Assembly (NCBI RefSeq): GCF_904846525.1
Contig: NZ_CAJHAZ010000007.1
Span: 62,001 to 126,000 of the forward strand
DNA: 64,000 bases
Direction of reading: 5' to 3'
DNA from: Psychrobacter sp. 1044
Lineage (GTDB): Bacteria; Pseudomonadota; Gammaproteobacteria; Pseudomonadales; Moraxellaceae
Within the stretch, counting starts at the first letter, position 1. Every line of letters starts with the position of its first letter. Of the stretch, positions 27,271 through 36,887 are shown one piece after another. The notes beneath the pieces are model-generated. The model was not told the origin of the DNA, did not search any database, and saw only the letters and a program-made list of their open reading frames with translations. The translations under genes and the position numbers were made by a program.

Positions 27271-27453
27271 TATATACTGCTGTTACCAAGTCATGGTAAC
27301 CATAACGTAGCGAACCACCTTTTACTGCTAACCATTCACTAACGATAGCAATCTAGGTCACCATCTATCCTCGATTATTCTATGCTATGTCTCGATATCA
27401 CCATAAGCTGGCTATGACTTAAAAACAAAAGCCATTTTCTTTATTGATACCCA

Positions 27454-27765
27454 TCACTCTGCTTCTTTATTCTTTTCTATGGCCGCAAGGATGTTGTCCG
27501 TAAGGCTAGTGTCCATCACGAAAACTTCAACCACTTTTTCATCTTTAAGTAATGTGTAGCGTTTGCCCGTTGCACTGTCTTGAGCTTTTAGATCATAATC
27601 AACGCCAGCCAAAGTAATGGCATCAAAAACGGGTGTTAATAGATCTATTTGTGCCTGTTTATCAATTGTCTCGAATAACGTCACATCCATATAGGGTTTT
27701 AACGGTTCATTGCCTTCTTCGGCACTGCCAAAAGCAGCGATTGGGTCGTCATCTCTATCCATCAT
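27454..27765 (-). CDS. Small acidic hypothetical protein
   Basis: 103 residues, beginning MMDRDDDPIAAFGSAEEG. I do not recognise the family. It is acidic, with a fold that looks alpha/beta (VTLFETIDKQAQIDLLTPVFDAI, then YTLLKDEKVVEVFVMDTSL) and a C-terminal helix. No membrane segment or signal peptide is visible. The layout, with a short acidic tail and a strand-helix-strand core, resembles small DUF2007-like proteins but I cannot confirm that. It lies alone on the minus strand between the DUF2062 gene and a repeat copy. Confidence 0.65.
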   Translation of the reverse strand: MMDRDDDPIAAFGSAEEGNEPLKPYMDVTLFETIDKQAQIDLLTPVFDAITLAGVDYDLKAQDSATGKRYTLLKDEKVVEVFVMDTSLTDNILAAIEKNKEAE

Positions 27766-27862
27766 AATATTTCTTCTTTAATAAATTGGCGGCATTTTTC
27801 AGCCCCATTTTGCGTTTATTTTTATTAAAAACTTAGTGTCTGTTGAACATAATCTTGTCGTT

Positions 27863-28031
27863 CTAGGGTATATCCTCATTTAATAATGATGATAAAAGCA
27901 AGACAAATTGCCGTTAAACAAGAGAAATAACACAGATCATAGTAAATATTAATCAGCAGTTCAGTTCAACGACGTTTGATAAAGTTTAGCCCATGTAGAT
28001 ATCAATTGACTTAAATCAGGACACACCCTAC
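27863..28031 (+). repeat. MITE-like element, copy C (169 bp, diverged)
   Basis: It begins CTAGGGTATATCCTCATTTA and ends TCAGGACACACCCTAC. The interior retains GCCGTTAAACAAGAGAAATA and AAGTTTAGCCCATGTAGATA. This is the most diverged of the five full copies, so probably an older insertion. Confidence 0.8.
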
Positions 28032-28099
28032 TAGTTAGCAACCATAACCATTTACGCTATTAAACTTAAAGCGCTAAAAAATACAGCGTTAAAAAACAG

Positions 28100-28780
28100 T
28101 TAATACTGCTCCCAATGACCATTACGTAGCAATAACTGACGATCCGCCAGCGCCGCGAGATTGCGATCATGTGTCACCATTAATAGTGCCGTCTGCATCG
28201 TATTTTGCAGCTCTGATAATAATCCAAACACGCTTTGTGCATTGTCATAGTCCAAATTACCAGTTGGCTCATCTGCCAAAATAAGCGACGGCTTCGTAAC
28301 CAAAGCACGGGCAATAGCCACACGCTGACGCTCGCCGCCCGATAGCTCACCAGGTCTATGCGCCAGACGGTGCTCAAGTCCGACACTTTCTAGTATCGCA
28401 ATTGCTTGCTCTCTTGCTGAAGTCGTTGAGACTTCTGGTCGCATCAGTAACGGCATTGCAACGTTTTCAATGGCAGTAAATTCGGCTAATAAATGGTGAA
28501 ACTGATAAATAAATCCCAAATGCTTGTTACGCATGGCACCGCGCTCAGTTTCATTCATGCTATTTAACAATTGACCATGTAGCCAGACCTCACCGCTGGT
28601 TGGCGTATCAAGACCACCAAGCAAGTGTAGCAAAGTGCTCTTGCCTGAACCACTGGTGCCAACGATGGCGATGCGCTCGCCAGCATGGACGGTCAAATCC
28701 AAGCCAGTCAGTACTTGCGTACTAACTGCCCCTTCATCATATATCTTGTTGATATTTTTCGCCTCTAAAATGGCAGACAT
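28100..28780 (-). CDS. lolD: Lipoprotein-releasing ABC transporter ATPase LolD
   Basis: 226 residues with AGGAAAAGCC before the ATG. Walker A is GTSGSGKST, the signature is [15 protein letters not shown], and Walker B is [27 protein letters not shown], typical of LolD/MacB-type ATPases, follows the Q-loop. It powers release of outer-membrane lipoproteins from the inner membrane to LolA. It lies 155 bases after the permease gene on the same strand. The order permease then ATPase is conserved. Confidence 0.95.
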   Translation of the reverse strand: MSAILEAKNINKIYDEGAVSTQVLTGLDLTVHAGERIAIVGTSGSGKSTLLHLLGGLDTPTSGEVWLHGQLLNSMNETERGAMRNKHLGFIYQFHHLLAEFTAIENVAMPLLMRPEVSTTSAREQAIAILESVGLEHRLAHRPGELSGGERQRVAIARALVTKPSLILADEPTGNLDYDNAQSVFGLLSELQNTMQTALLMVTHDRNLAALADRQLLLRNGHWEQY

Positions 28781-28935
28781 GGCTTTTCCTTTATTCTATT
28801 TATACTGGTATTGATGCTGTATTCAGCGCTACAAACAATTTATCAGCCTAAACTTGCATTAAAATTAATTTTACCTAACAAGCATTGGTAATAACTTAAG
28901 CTGTATATAAAAACTTAAGCGGCATATAAAATCAT

Positions 28936-30171
28936 TTATTCATAACGCAACGTCTGTGCTGGCTGAATCTTAGCCGCTCGGCGTGCCGGATAAATGGTTG
29001 CCAAAAAGCTCAGTACGAAAGACGCACCTGTAATCAATACCACATCTAGTACACGCAACTCTGATGGTAAATAATTAACAAAATACGCATCAAACAAGTT
29101 CAAATTAAAGACTTGATTAATAAAGCCTAAAATATCACTCACTGTAAGCGCAAATATCACGCCCAGTATCGTGCCAGCAATCGTACCAATCACACCGATG
29201 ACCACGCCTTGCACCATAAACACTTGGGTAATCAAACGAGGAGATGCACCAAAAGTTTTTAGAATCGCAATATCCGCTTTTTTATCAGTTACGAGCATCA
29301 CTAGGCTGGAGACAATATTAAAAGCTGCTACTAAGATAATTAAAAATAGCAGCAAGCCGACCATAGCTTTTTCCATTTGAATCGCACCAAATAGGTTGCC
29401 ATGCGTTTGTGTCCAATCATTAGGATACAATTGCTGAGGGGCAATAGCGGCGGCTTTTTCTGCTGCCATCGGAGCGGTAAAGATGTCATTGAGCTTCATA
29501 CGCACACCCTGCGCGCCATCTGGCAGACGCAACAGTTTTGCCGCATCACCCATCGGGATAAATGCCATGAGGCTATCCACTTCTGGACTGATGGTAAAAA
29601 TACCTGTCAAGGTAAAGCGCTTGAATCGTGGTATCACGCCAGCTGGTGAAGGCGATGCCTCTGGCAGCACTAGCGTCACTTTATCACCCAGTTGCAGCCC
29701 TAGAGACTGTACCATCTCTTCACCTAGCACAATATTGAACTCACCACTTTGTAAAGTATCAATACTGCCTTGAACCATATGTTCATTGATAATAGAGACA
29801 TCTTTTTCGTATTCAGGATCGACACCAGTAACCATAATCCCTGCAACCTGACCGTTTGACGTCAACATCCCTTGCAGTTGAATAAAGGGCGCTACAGCTG
29901 CCACTTCAGGATCTTCTTTAATTTTATCAGCCAATTGCTTCCAATCACTGATAATCTCGGTGGAAACGACCGTTGCTTGCGGGACCATACCCAAAATACG
30001 GGTTTTTAACTCCCGATCAAAACCATTCATGACTGATAGCACCGTGATCAATACGGCAACCCCAAGAGTCAAACCAATCATCGAGATAAGCGAGATAAAG
30101 GAGATAAAACCATTACTACGCTCTGCTCGGGTGTATCGTAAGCCGATAAACAACGCTAAAGGACGAAACAT
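28936..30171 (-). CDS. lolC: LolC/E-family lipoprotein-releasing permease
   Basis: 411 residues from the ATG at 30171, with AAAGAG upstream; a TTG at 30177 is the alternative. An N-terminal helix (FISFISLISMIGLTLGVAVLITVLSVMNGF) precedes a large periplasmic domain (about 45-265). Three C-terminal helices follow, including VGLLLFLIILVAAFNIVSSLVML and a last one ending in IYPARRAAKIQPAQTLRYE. This is the LolC/LolE/LolF layout. Only one such permease gene is present beside lolD, so it may be a LolF-type permease that acts as a homodimer. The symbol lolC is therefore provisional. Confidence 0.88.
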   Translation of the reverse strand: MFRPLALFIGLRYTRAERSNGFISFISLISMIGLTLGVAVLITVLSVMNGFDRELKTRILGMVPQATVVSTEIISDWKQLADKIKEDPEVAAVAPFIQLQGMLTSNGQVAGIMVTGVDPEYEKDVSIINEHMVQGSIDTLQSGEFNIVLGEEMVQSLGLQLGDKVTLVLPEASPSPAGVIPRFKRFTLTGIFTISPEVDSLMAFIPMGDAAKLLRLPDGAQGVRMKLNDIFTAPMAAEKAAAIAPQQLYPNDWTQTHGNLFGAIQMEKAMVGLLLFLIILVAAFNIVSSLVMLVTDKKADIAILKTFGASPRLITQVFMVQGVVIGVIGTIAGTILGVIFALTVSDILGFINQVFNLNLFDAYFVNYLPSELRVLDVVLITGASFVLSFLATIYPARRAAKIQPAQTLRYE

Positions 30172-30177
30172 ATTCAA

Positions 30178-30613
30178 ACTCTTTATCTTATCTACGTGCG
30201 ACTTTATATATACTATACAACGAGCAACAGCAAATGCATCTCACACCTGCACTTGCCATAGTCACATATAAATCGAACACAAAAACAGGGTTTCAGACGA
30301 GCCAAAGACAGCCGTCAAAAGGGAGCTAGTTTGACACAATTTGGCTGATATGTGCCAGTCATTAGCAAAAACTGGGCGTATTTTTTAATAAAAATACTGG
30401 CTTTTGTTACTATTTTTTATGAGGGGCTTGCTATTACTTGCGTCAATACCTATATATTATATGCTAAGGACAATTGTCATTAACCATTCATTGTGGTTTG
30501 TTGACCCTTTACTGATAACAACGTTGCCAACTATCATAAATCTATCGTGTTAAATAGAGCCTTATGATAGCCAGCAATAGCCGTTTCAGGTCCAAACCTC
30601 ACGCTGACTAATT
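30178..30613. other. Divergent intergenic region, no feature seen
   Basis: About 436 bases between the divergent lol permease gene and the hypothetical gene at 30626. The sequence is AT-rich with TTTTTAATAAAAATACTGG-like stretches, but I find no hairpin, repeat or RNA I can defend. Confidence 0.4.
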
Positions 30614-30625
30614 TTGAGTATCTTC

Positions 30626-31600
30626 ATGACCATTAATTATCAATATAAAAACGTCCAATCTCCCACCAAAATTACCATGACTGATGAGCAATCTGCAGGT
30701 CACGCCGATCATTGGCGTATTCTGACCGATGACATGAGTCATGACGTGCCAGAATGGCTACAAAAAATGATCGAAAAGGCGGCCATGCCTAAAGGTCTCA
30801 ATAGCAATGTCAGCGCTCAAGACAGTTGCCTATTGCTGTCTGAAAATCAGCCTTGTCATATCAATCAAGTATTAGCCATGAAAAATGGCAAGCCTGAATG
30901 CTTTATCAATGCTTATCCTTGTGTCGATAGCCCGTATGGACTCAATTGTAAGATTGAGCGCATCATTGCCAATGACAATTCACACGATGCTGTATTACGC
31001 TTGCGTACCGCTGATGGCAGTATTATTTACGCCTTTGACCAGCTCTACACCACCAATCGCCATTTATATCAGCGAGACACGTCTTACTTTGTGAACTTTA
31101 GCGCTTGGGCACATGAGATTAAGCTAAGTGAGCAAAACGAAGTCATCATGGTTGAAGATCAAGAAGCTATCCGCTATCACCGTGCATTTAACGACATCGT
31201 TGCCGCCAATGATGGAAAAATACCCGATGATCTACAAGAGCAAATCAAAGAATGGAAACCAGAGACCAAAGCGCAAATGGCGCCAGTTGAGATCAACTTA
31301 GGTCACATGTGTGCCTATCTATTTGGTGATACTTTGGGACAAGAAGATGAAGCATGGTGCCAAGGTCAGGTGCTCGGCAAGCAAGAAACAGTGTTTAATG
31401 ATAAATCCATTATTCTGTTTGATGTCGTGATACTACGCGAACAAGATGCCGATCCTTTCGTGATTCGTATCGGCGCGCTCAATACGCCAGAGACGGCTTC
31501 TATTAAAGTGCATGACTACGTACAAGCGAACGTCTGGCTACAAGCTGCCATCTATAAAGAAAACCAGCAAAGTGCGGCGCAGCAATCAAAAGCCAGTTAA
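30626..31600 (+). CDS. Conserved-looking hypothetical protein
   Basis: 324 residues from the ATG at 30626 (MTINYQYKNV); a TTG at 30614 and later ATG codons are alternatives. I do not recognise the family. The composition is soluble and acidic, with several Cys/His in the N-terminal third (SCLLLSENQPCHINQV, CFINAYPCVDSPYGLNCKIE). The C-terminal half, MAPVEINLGHMCAYLF..., is rich in beta-strand-like sequence. There is no signal peptide and no membrane segment. It is a single gene ended by the strong terminator at 31657. The length, start and clean terminator make it a real gene. Confidence 0.75.
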   Translation: MTINYQYKNVQSPTKITMTDEQSAGHADHWRILTDDMSHDVPEWLQKMIEKAAMPKGLNSNVSAQDSCLLLSENQPCHINQVLAMKNGKPECFINAYPCVDSPYGLNCKIERIIANDNSHDAVLRLRTADGSIIYAFDQLYTTNRHLYQRDTSYFVNFSAWAHEIKLSEQNEVIMVEDQEAIRYHRAFNDIVAANDGKIPDDLQEQIKEWKPETKAQMAPVEINLGHMCAYLFGDTLGQEDEAWCQGQVLGKQETVFNDKSIILFDVVILREQDADPFVIRIGALNTPETASIKVHDYVQANVWLQAAIYKENQQSAAQQSKAS

Positions 31601-31656
31601 CTACTTTACGAGTCATCCGCTACTTTTAATAATGACCATTAAATGTATCATCAAAT

Positions 31657-31690
31657 AAAAAGCCCCTAATAAGCATTAGGGGCTTTTTGT
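31657..31690. terminator. Bidirectional rho-independent terminator
   Basis: The 14-bp stem AAAAAGCCCCTAAT/ATTAGGGGCTTTTT has a 4-base AAGC loop. T-runs on both strands serve the convergent genes at 31600 and 31731. Confidence 0.93.
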
Positions 31691-31730
31691 CTTCTTACAA
31701 TCATCGGGATAAAACCCTACAAATATAAAA

Positions 31731-32120
31731 TTAAGCCATGGTCGTCATTGATTTGATACGAGTATATAGCTCTTTTTGTTCAGCACTTGGGCGTGCCGTT
31801 TGTACTGCCATCAGTTGTGACATATCGCCTTCAACACGAATTTTACCACCCATAAAAGCACCCATAATTTCATTGGTATCGAAATCAGTGATGATTGATT
31901 GCAAGATACTGCGGTCAAGCAACAATGTGGTTGTCGCTGCATCGTTCAAGCCGCGATGCAATAAACCGTTTGCAAAGTTTGCTTCGATGTCTTGCTCAGT
32001 ATCAGAGACTTTTAGGTTGACGATCATATTCGCCAGTGCTGGCGGCAAATTTAGCTCGCCTGCCTCATTACCCATTTGCTCAACTTGCTCAAACCACTCA
32101 TCTGTCAAAAAAACTGCCAT
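31731..32120 (-). CDS. SCP2 sterol-binding domain protein
   Basis: 129 residues. The C-terminal half, IITDFDTNEIMGAFMGGKIRVEGDMSQLM, is the typical end of the SCP2 fold (a small hydrophobic-ligand-binding domain). The N-terminal half, NLPPALANMIVNLKV, fits the first strands. Bacterial members are stand-alone, probably lipid- or acyl-CoA-binding, and their role is not established. It converges with the hypothetical gene at 30626 and shares its terminator. Confidence 0.82.
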   Translation of the reverse strand: MAVFLTDEWFEQVEQMGNEAGELNLPPALANMIVNLKVSDTEQDIEANFANGLLHRGLNDAATTTLLLDRSILQSIITDFDTNEIMGAFMGGKIRVEGDMSQLMAVQTARPSAEQKELYTRIKSMTTMA

Positions 32121-32981
32121 ATTATTGTCCTTAATTGGTGTTATTCCAGGCTACCGTTGTTTGGCTCACTCGCCTGACTGGGTATCAAGTGATAAAATAG
32201 TTGCTCATAATAGCAGTACAAAAACTGCTATCATCACTTATATTTAGCCTCATTATAAGGGTCGACTTGATGATAAGTAAAACTTATTTAGAGTGCTTAT
32301 GCGGCCATTGTTACAAAAATGCTGCTGATCATGATATCTAAGCGTAGTAATTACTGTCCCTCTATCGCCAAAATGTATTCCTAGAATCGTGCTAAAATTG
32401 GGTATAAAATAGACAAATTGCATAGCTATAATAAGTTGCTTGCTAAGATTTTTACCAAAGAGTTTGTATTTTGCCGCATAGTTCTGATGATATTTGATTA
32501 GGATTGCGTTACAATACCCTTAAACAGAGTCGGGAGTTTTAACTAAACATTACGCGAACATGTTTTTTTGTCAGCCGCCGCTAGCATACGTCTATGGTCA
32601 GTACCTTTTTATGGCCCTATGGATATTGGTATCTATCTTCATTAGTACAGAATTTTTGGTAATAATTAAGATAAATACTTCACCTCTTTAGATGTTTGAT
32701 GCTCAAAAACGGCGCATCTTCTTATTCACCTTAATGATTTATTAACAATCCTACTATCGACCAGCTGTGAGTGTCGTGCGGTTAAAACGCCTTTATGCCT
32801 CAATACCAGCGGATATAAAGCGAAAGCTTAGATTGATAGTTAATAATATTATGGTGATAAGCGAGCCAAAAAACAGCATGTGCCGCGATTCTATTTTTAT
32901 CTGACTATTACTTTTATGATGCAGATAGCGCGGAGAGTTAGTTAATTCTGTTGATAATTCGGGCTGTAAAGGAATCATCCA
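32121..32981. other. Long non-coding region upstream of ccoN
   Basis: 861 bases without a credible gene. It must carry the SCP2 gene promoter and that of the cco operon. A half-matching FNR/ANR-like sequence, TTGATAGTTAATAA, occurs at 32833-32846, about 135 bases before ccoN, but its right half fits poorly. A short minus-strand open frame (32793-32978) has no family features. I see no hairpin or repeat. Confidence 0.5.
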
Positions 32982-34463
32982 ATGAGTTTACAAAACACAG
33001 CAGTCGCCCCAGTTGACCGTGAGTACGAAATTACTATCGTAAGATTCTTTACGATAATGGCCGTGGTATGGGGCATCGTCGGCATGAGTATTGGTGTGTT
33101 CATTGCTTCACAGTTAGCATGGCCATCACTTAACTTTGACATTCCATGGCTGACATTTAGTCGTTTAAGACCGCTACATACCAATGCGGTCATTTTTGCG
33201 TTCGGTGGCTCTGCCCTGTTCGCAACGTCTTACTATATTGTTCAGCGTACCTGTAAGACAAGGTTATTTGCGCCTTATTTAGCTTGGTTTACCTTTTGGG
33301 GTTGGCAAGCCGTTATCGTATCAGCGGTTATTACCCTACCTTTAGGTTTAACATCGACCAAGGAATACGCTGAGCTTGAGTGGCCAATCGATATTTTGAT
33401 TGCCTTGGTATGGATCTCTTATGCCATTGTTTTCTTCGGTACGCTCATCAAACGTAAAACCTCACATATTTATGTGGCTAACTGGTTCTTTGCAGCCTTT
33501 ATTATTACGATTGCATTACTGCATATCGTAAACAGCATGGCGATTCCTGTTAGCGCATTTAAGTCTTACTCGTTATTTGGCGGTGCGACTGATGCGATGG
33601 TGCAGTGGTGGTACGGACATAACGCGGTAGGTTTTTATCTAACGGCAGCTTTCTTAGGAATGATGTATTACTTCGTTCCAGTACAAATTGGTCGTCCTAT
33701 TTATTCTTACCGTTTGTCTATCGTTCACTTTTGGGCATTGATTGCGTCATATATGTGGGCTGGTGGTCACCATTTGCATTATTCAGCGCTTCCAGATTGG
33801 ACGCAGTCTCTAGCAATGGTATTCTCAATCATCCTGTTTGCGCCATCTTGGGGTGGTATGATTAACGGTGTACTAACACTATCAGGTAGTTGGGATAAGC
33901 TGCGTACCGATCCGATCATTCGCTTTATGATTGTGGCATTGTCGTTCTATGCGATGTCGACCTTTGAAGGTCCAATGATGTCGATTAAGACAGTGAATGC
34001 GTTATCGCATAATACGGATTGGACAGTCGGTCACGTACACTCAGGTGCACTTGGTTGGGTAGGTATGATTACCATTGGTTCGCTATATGTACTGTTACCA
34101 CGTATTTATAACAAACCTAAGATGTATTCTATCAGCTTAATCACCACGCATTTTTGGTTGGCGACAGCGGGTACTATTTTCTATATCGTATCTATGTGGA
34201 TTTCAGGTATTGGCCAAGGCATGATGTGGCTGGCTACTAATCCAGACGGTACATTGGTATATAGCTTCGTTGATACAGTTGAGTTCTCACATTTCCCATA
34301 TATTGGTCGTGCTTTTGGTGGCCTATTGTATGTATCGGGTATGTTTGTGATGGCATATAACGTTTATAAAACACTTAAAATGCCAGAAGGTAAACCTGTC
34401 GATATCGCAGATCCTACTGATCATGAACCTAGTGTTGATAAACCTTCAGCAGCTAACGTATAA
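32982..34463 (+). CDS. ccoN: Cytochrome cbb3 oxidase subunit I
   Basis: 493 residues with about twelve membrane helices. Heme and CuB ligand His residues are found in [40 protein letters not shown] and [16 protein letters not shown]. This is the catalytic heme-copper subunit that reduces oxygen at high affinity in the inner membrane. TGCTTCACAGTTAGC-type loops match proteobacterial CcoN. It heads ccoN-ccoO-ccoQ-ccoP, with ccoO starting 9 bases after its stop. The start is an ATG at 32982; the preceding AGGAATCATCC gives the ribosome binding site. Confidence 0.97.
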   Translation: MSLQNTAVAPVDREYEITIVRFFTIMAVVWGIVGMSIGVFIASQLAWPSLNFDIPWLTFSRLRPLHTNAVIFAFGGSALFATSYYIVQRTCKTRLFAPYLAWFTFWGWQAVIVSAVITLPLGLTSTKEYAELEWPIDILIALVWISYAIVFFGTLIKRKTSHIYVANWFFAAFIITIALLHIVNSMAIPVSAFKSYSLFGGATDAMVQWWYGHNAVGFYLTAAFLGMMYYFVPVQIGRPIYSYRLSIVHFWALIASYMWAGGHHLHYSALPDWTQSLAMVFSIILFAPSWGGMINGVLTLSGSWDKLRTDPIIRFMIVALSFYAMSTFEGPMMSIKTVNALSHNTDWTVGHVHSGALGWVGMITIGSLYVLLPRIYNKPKMYSISLITTHFWLATAGTIFYIVSMWISGIGQGMMWLATNPDGTLVYSFVDTVEFSHFPYIGRAFGGLLYVSGMFVMAYNVYKTLKMPEGKPVDIADPTDHEPSVDKPSAANV

Positions 34464-34472
34464 GGAGCGATC

Positions 34473-35111
34473 ATGTCTGGTACACCGCATGAAATTATTG
34501 AAAAAAATACAGGCTTGTTGGTTATCGGTATCGTTATTGCTATTAGCTTTGCAACGCTAGTTGAAATCGTACCATTGATATATGACAACAAGGGTCCTGA
34601 AGAAGGTGGGGTGAATGCTCCCCTGCCCTCTATGGAGCCATGGACTGCACTAGAATTTGAGGGTCGTGACATCTATATTCGTGAAGGTTGTCACGTTTGT
34701 CATACTCAGATGATTCGTCCACTACGTGCTGAAGTTGAACGTTATGGACCTTACTCACGTGCTGCTGAATCTACGTGGGATCACCCATTCTTATGGGGTT
34801 CAAAACGTACTGGACCTGATCTAGCACGTGTTGGCGGTCGTTATTCTGAAGACTGGCAAAAGCAGCATTTAATTGCGCCACGTTCACTAGTACCTGAATC
34901 AGTAATGCCTGGCTTCCCGTGGCTTGCTACCAACGAAGTGAATGGTGAAAACGTTCAAACTAAAATGCGTCTATTCCGTGATCGCTTTGGTGTACCTTAC
35001 ACTGAAGAAGATATCGAAGGAGCACCAGATGCTGTACTTGGTGCCACTGAACTTGATGCTTTGGTTGCTTATCTACAGCAACTGGGCACCGCGATGGAAG
35101 GACAGCGCTAA
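34473..35111 (+). CDS. ccoO: Cytochrome cbb3 oxidase subunit II (monoheme c)
   Basis: 212 residues. One N-terminal membrane helix ([22 protein letters not shown]) is followed by a periplasmic cytochrome c domain with the heme-binding CHVCH at residues 73-77 and the axial Met ligand probably in SVMPGFPWL. It passes electrons to CcoN. AGGAGCG lies before the ATG. Its stop overlaps the ccoQ start in TAATG. Confidence 0.97.
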   Translation: MSGTPHEIIEKNTGLLVIGIVIAISFATLVEIVPLIYDNKGPEEGGVNAPLPSMEPWTALEFEGRDIYIREGCHVCHTQMIRPLRAEVERYGPYSRAAESTWDHPFLWGSKRTGPDLARVGGRYSEDWQKQHLIAPRSLVPESVMPGFPWLATNEVNGENVQTKMRLFRDRFGVPYTEEDIEGAPDAVLGATELDALVAYLQQLGTAMEGQR

Positions 35112-35293
35112 TGGGTATTGGTGAATTACAAACAATTGCGACCGTTTCTGCCTTTGTTGCCTTCGTAGGTGTTGCATGGTGGGCGTATTCGCCAAAAAAC
35201 AAAAAACGCTTCGAAGAAGATGCACAACTTGCGCTTGATGACGAGGATATAAAATCTCTGTCTGAAGAGCAGCGCAATAAGGATAAACGATGA
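35111..35293 (+). CDS. ccoQ: Cytochrome cbb3 oxidase subunit CcoQ
   Basis: 60 residues. One membrane helix (TIATVSAFVAFVGVAWWAYSP) is followed by a charged tail KNKKRFEEDAQLALDDED, the usual CcoQ form. It helps stabilise the oxidase complex. Overlaps of one base with ccoO and four bases (ATGA) with ccoP indicate translational coupling. Confidence 0.93.
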   Translation: MGIGELQTIATVSAFVAFVGVAWWAYSPKNKKRFEEDAQLALDDEDIKSLSEEQRNKDKR

Positions 35294-36408
35294 CATTTTT
35301 TTGGAGTTCTTGGATTACCATACTAAGTATCATGTGTTGGGCTGCTATCCTCGGTGTCTTACTAATGGTATTGAAGTACAAGCCAGAACTAGAAGATGAC
35401 GGTACGACAGGCCACGCTTATGATGGTATCAAAGAGTACGACAAGCCATTACCTAAATGGTGGCTCGTAATATTTTTTGGCTCTATCGCTTGGGGTGTTG
35501 CCTATTGGGTATTTTTCCCAGGTATTTTCCCATCAAAATGGGAAGGTATTGCCACTGTAGAAGTCGATGGCGAAACGGTACCGTGGACCTCTAAGAACGA
35601 GCTATATAGCGAGCTTGAGAGTAATAACAAAGTATTTACGGATAACTTTGAGAAAAACATTTTAGCAAAAGCGGATGCTAGTGGTGCAACAGAGACCTTA
35701 GCGGCACTTGCTGAGTTACAGGCAACGATGCGTCGCAGTGAAACACCACCAGCAGATCTGCAAGCTCAAATTGATGAGAAAACTGCAGAACTATCACCTT
35801 ATGTAGAAAAGCTTTCAGAAAACCCGAATGCTTTAAAAGTTGGTAGTCGTTTGTTCTTACAGAACTGTGCGGTCTGTCATGGCTCTAACGCCAAAGGTGC
35901 GGTAGGCTATCCAAATCTAACTGACAATGACTGGTTATATGGCGGAGAAGCGTCAAACATTTTGACCACGCTACATAAAGGTCGAGTTGGTGGTATGGCT
36001 GCATGGCGTGACCAAATCGGTGAAGATGGGGTACGTGCGGTATCTGAATACGTGCTGTCAATATCTGGCAACCAACCTGGTTACGAGCTTGATAAAGCTC
36101 AAGTCGCTCAAGGTGAGGCCATCTTCAATGAGCCGACTAACTGTGTACTTTGTCATGGTGCAGATGCCAAAGGTATGACTTCTACTGGCGCGCCAAACTT
36201 GACAGATAACATTTGGTTATATGGTGGTGATCGTGAGACCATCCGCGAAACCTTACGTTATGGTCGTGCTGGTGTGATGCCTGAGTGGGAAACCAAACTG
36301 GGTAATGAGCGTATTATGCTGCTTGCAGCTTATGTTTACTCATTATCAGATAAAACCCCTCAACCTGCTACTCAAGTAGCAACCACTGTAGAAACGACGG
36401 CTAACTAA
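35290..36408 (+). CDS. ccoP: Cytochrome cbb3 oxidase subunit III (diheme c)
   Basis: 372 residues. Two N-terminal membrane helices (about residues 9-28 and 57-76) precede a linker and two cytochrome c domains with heme sites CAVCH (193-197) and CVLCH (285-289). Each is followed by a Gly-rich axial-Met region (GMAAWRDQIG and GVMPEWETKLG). CcoP takes electrons from soluble cytochromes and hands them to CcoO. A two-helix N-terminus is longer than the classic one-helix form but occurs in some proteobacteria. The linker (about 100-185) is Glu- and Ala-rich. The gene ends at the 36456 terminator. Confidence 0.96.
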   Translation: MTFFWSSWITILSIMCWAAILGVLLMVLKYKPELEDDGTTGHAYDGIKEYDKPLPKWWLVIFFGSIAWGVAYWVFFPGIFPSKWEGIATVEVDGETVPWTSKNELYSELESNNKVFTDNFEKNILAKADASGATETLAALAELQATMRRSETPPADLQAQIDEKTAELSPYVEKLSENPNALKVGSRLFLQNCAVCHGSNAKGAVGYPNLTDNDWLYGGEASNILTTLHKGRVGGMAAWRDQIGEDGVRAVSEYVLSISGNQPGYELDKAQVAQGEAIFNEPTNCVLCHGADAKGMTSTGAPNLTDNIWLYGGDRETIRETLRYGRAGVMPEWETKLGNERIMLLAAYVYSLSDKTPQPATQVATTVETTAN

Positions 36409-36887
36409 TATTTAAAGATGGTTGTCATAGCATCAGTGGATAAGATTTGATAAAGGGAGAACTGTTATTGCAGTTCTCCTTTTTTTATAAATTCTTTGAT
36501 GAGAATTTATTAACTGCTACCGCATTGTCAAAATTTGAGTGGTAAATGAAACGCGGTTTAATACTGCATAGAGCACGACCAATATATCGATCATTATGCT
36601 GATATATTGATTGGTTTTTAAGATTATTACCCCATTTATAATAGGGAGAATGCTAAAATGATAATACCTAAAAACCACTTATTAGTGGCGAATTTAGAAG
36701 ATATTCATCCATTCTCATTAAGCTATTTGCAATCGATCATTTGGTAGATGGGTTAAAATATTTTTCTGTTCAATATTTTATCCGCTACTTACTGACATTG
36801 ATAACATCACACACTCATACATCTGATGATTAAAGATGTTTGTTCATCATGCCAGCAAACTGATTCTTTTTTAAAAGAGGCACGTTT
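36409..36887. other. Intergenic region between ccoP and ccoG
   Basis: After the terminator the region (36490-36887) is AT-rich. It carries an imperfect inverted repeat, ACCAATATATC...GATATATTGATTGGT (36570-36616), whose role I cannot judge. A ccoG promoter should lie before 36888. No gene is seen. Confidence 0.5.
36456..36487 (+). terminator. Rho-independent terminator of ccoNOQP
   Basis: The 9-bp stem GGAGAACTG/CAGTTCTCC has a TTATTG loop and a run of eight T. It lies 47 bases after the ccoP stop. Confidence 0.92.

Noticed and set aside
32833..32846. FNR/ANR-like box upstream of ccoN
   Set aside because: TTGAT is perfect, but the right half AATAA matches only three of five bases of ATCAA. 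I would not call it without motif statistics.
32793..32978. Minus-strand frame of 61 codons before ccoN
   Set aside because: Short, partly hydrophobic by chance, overlaps the expected ccoN promoter, and resembles no protein I know.
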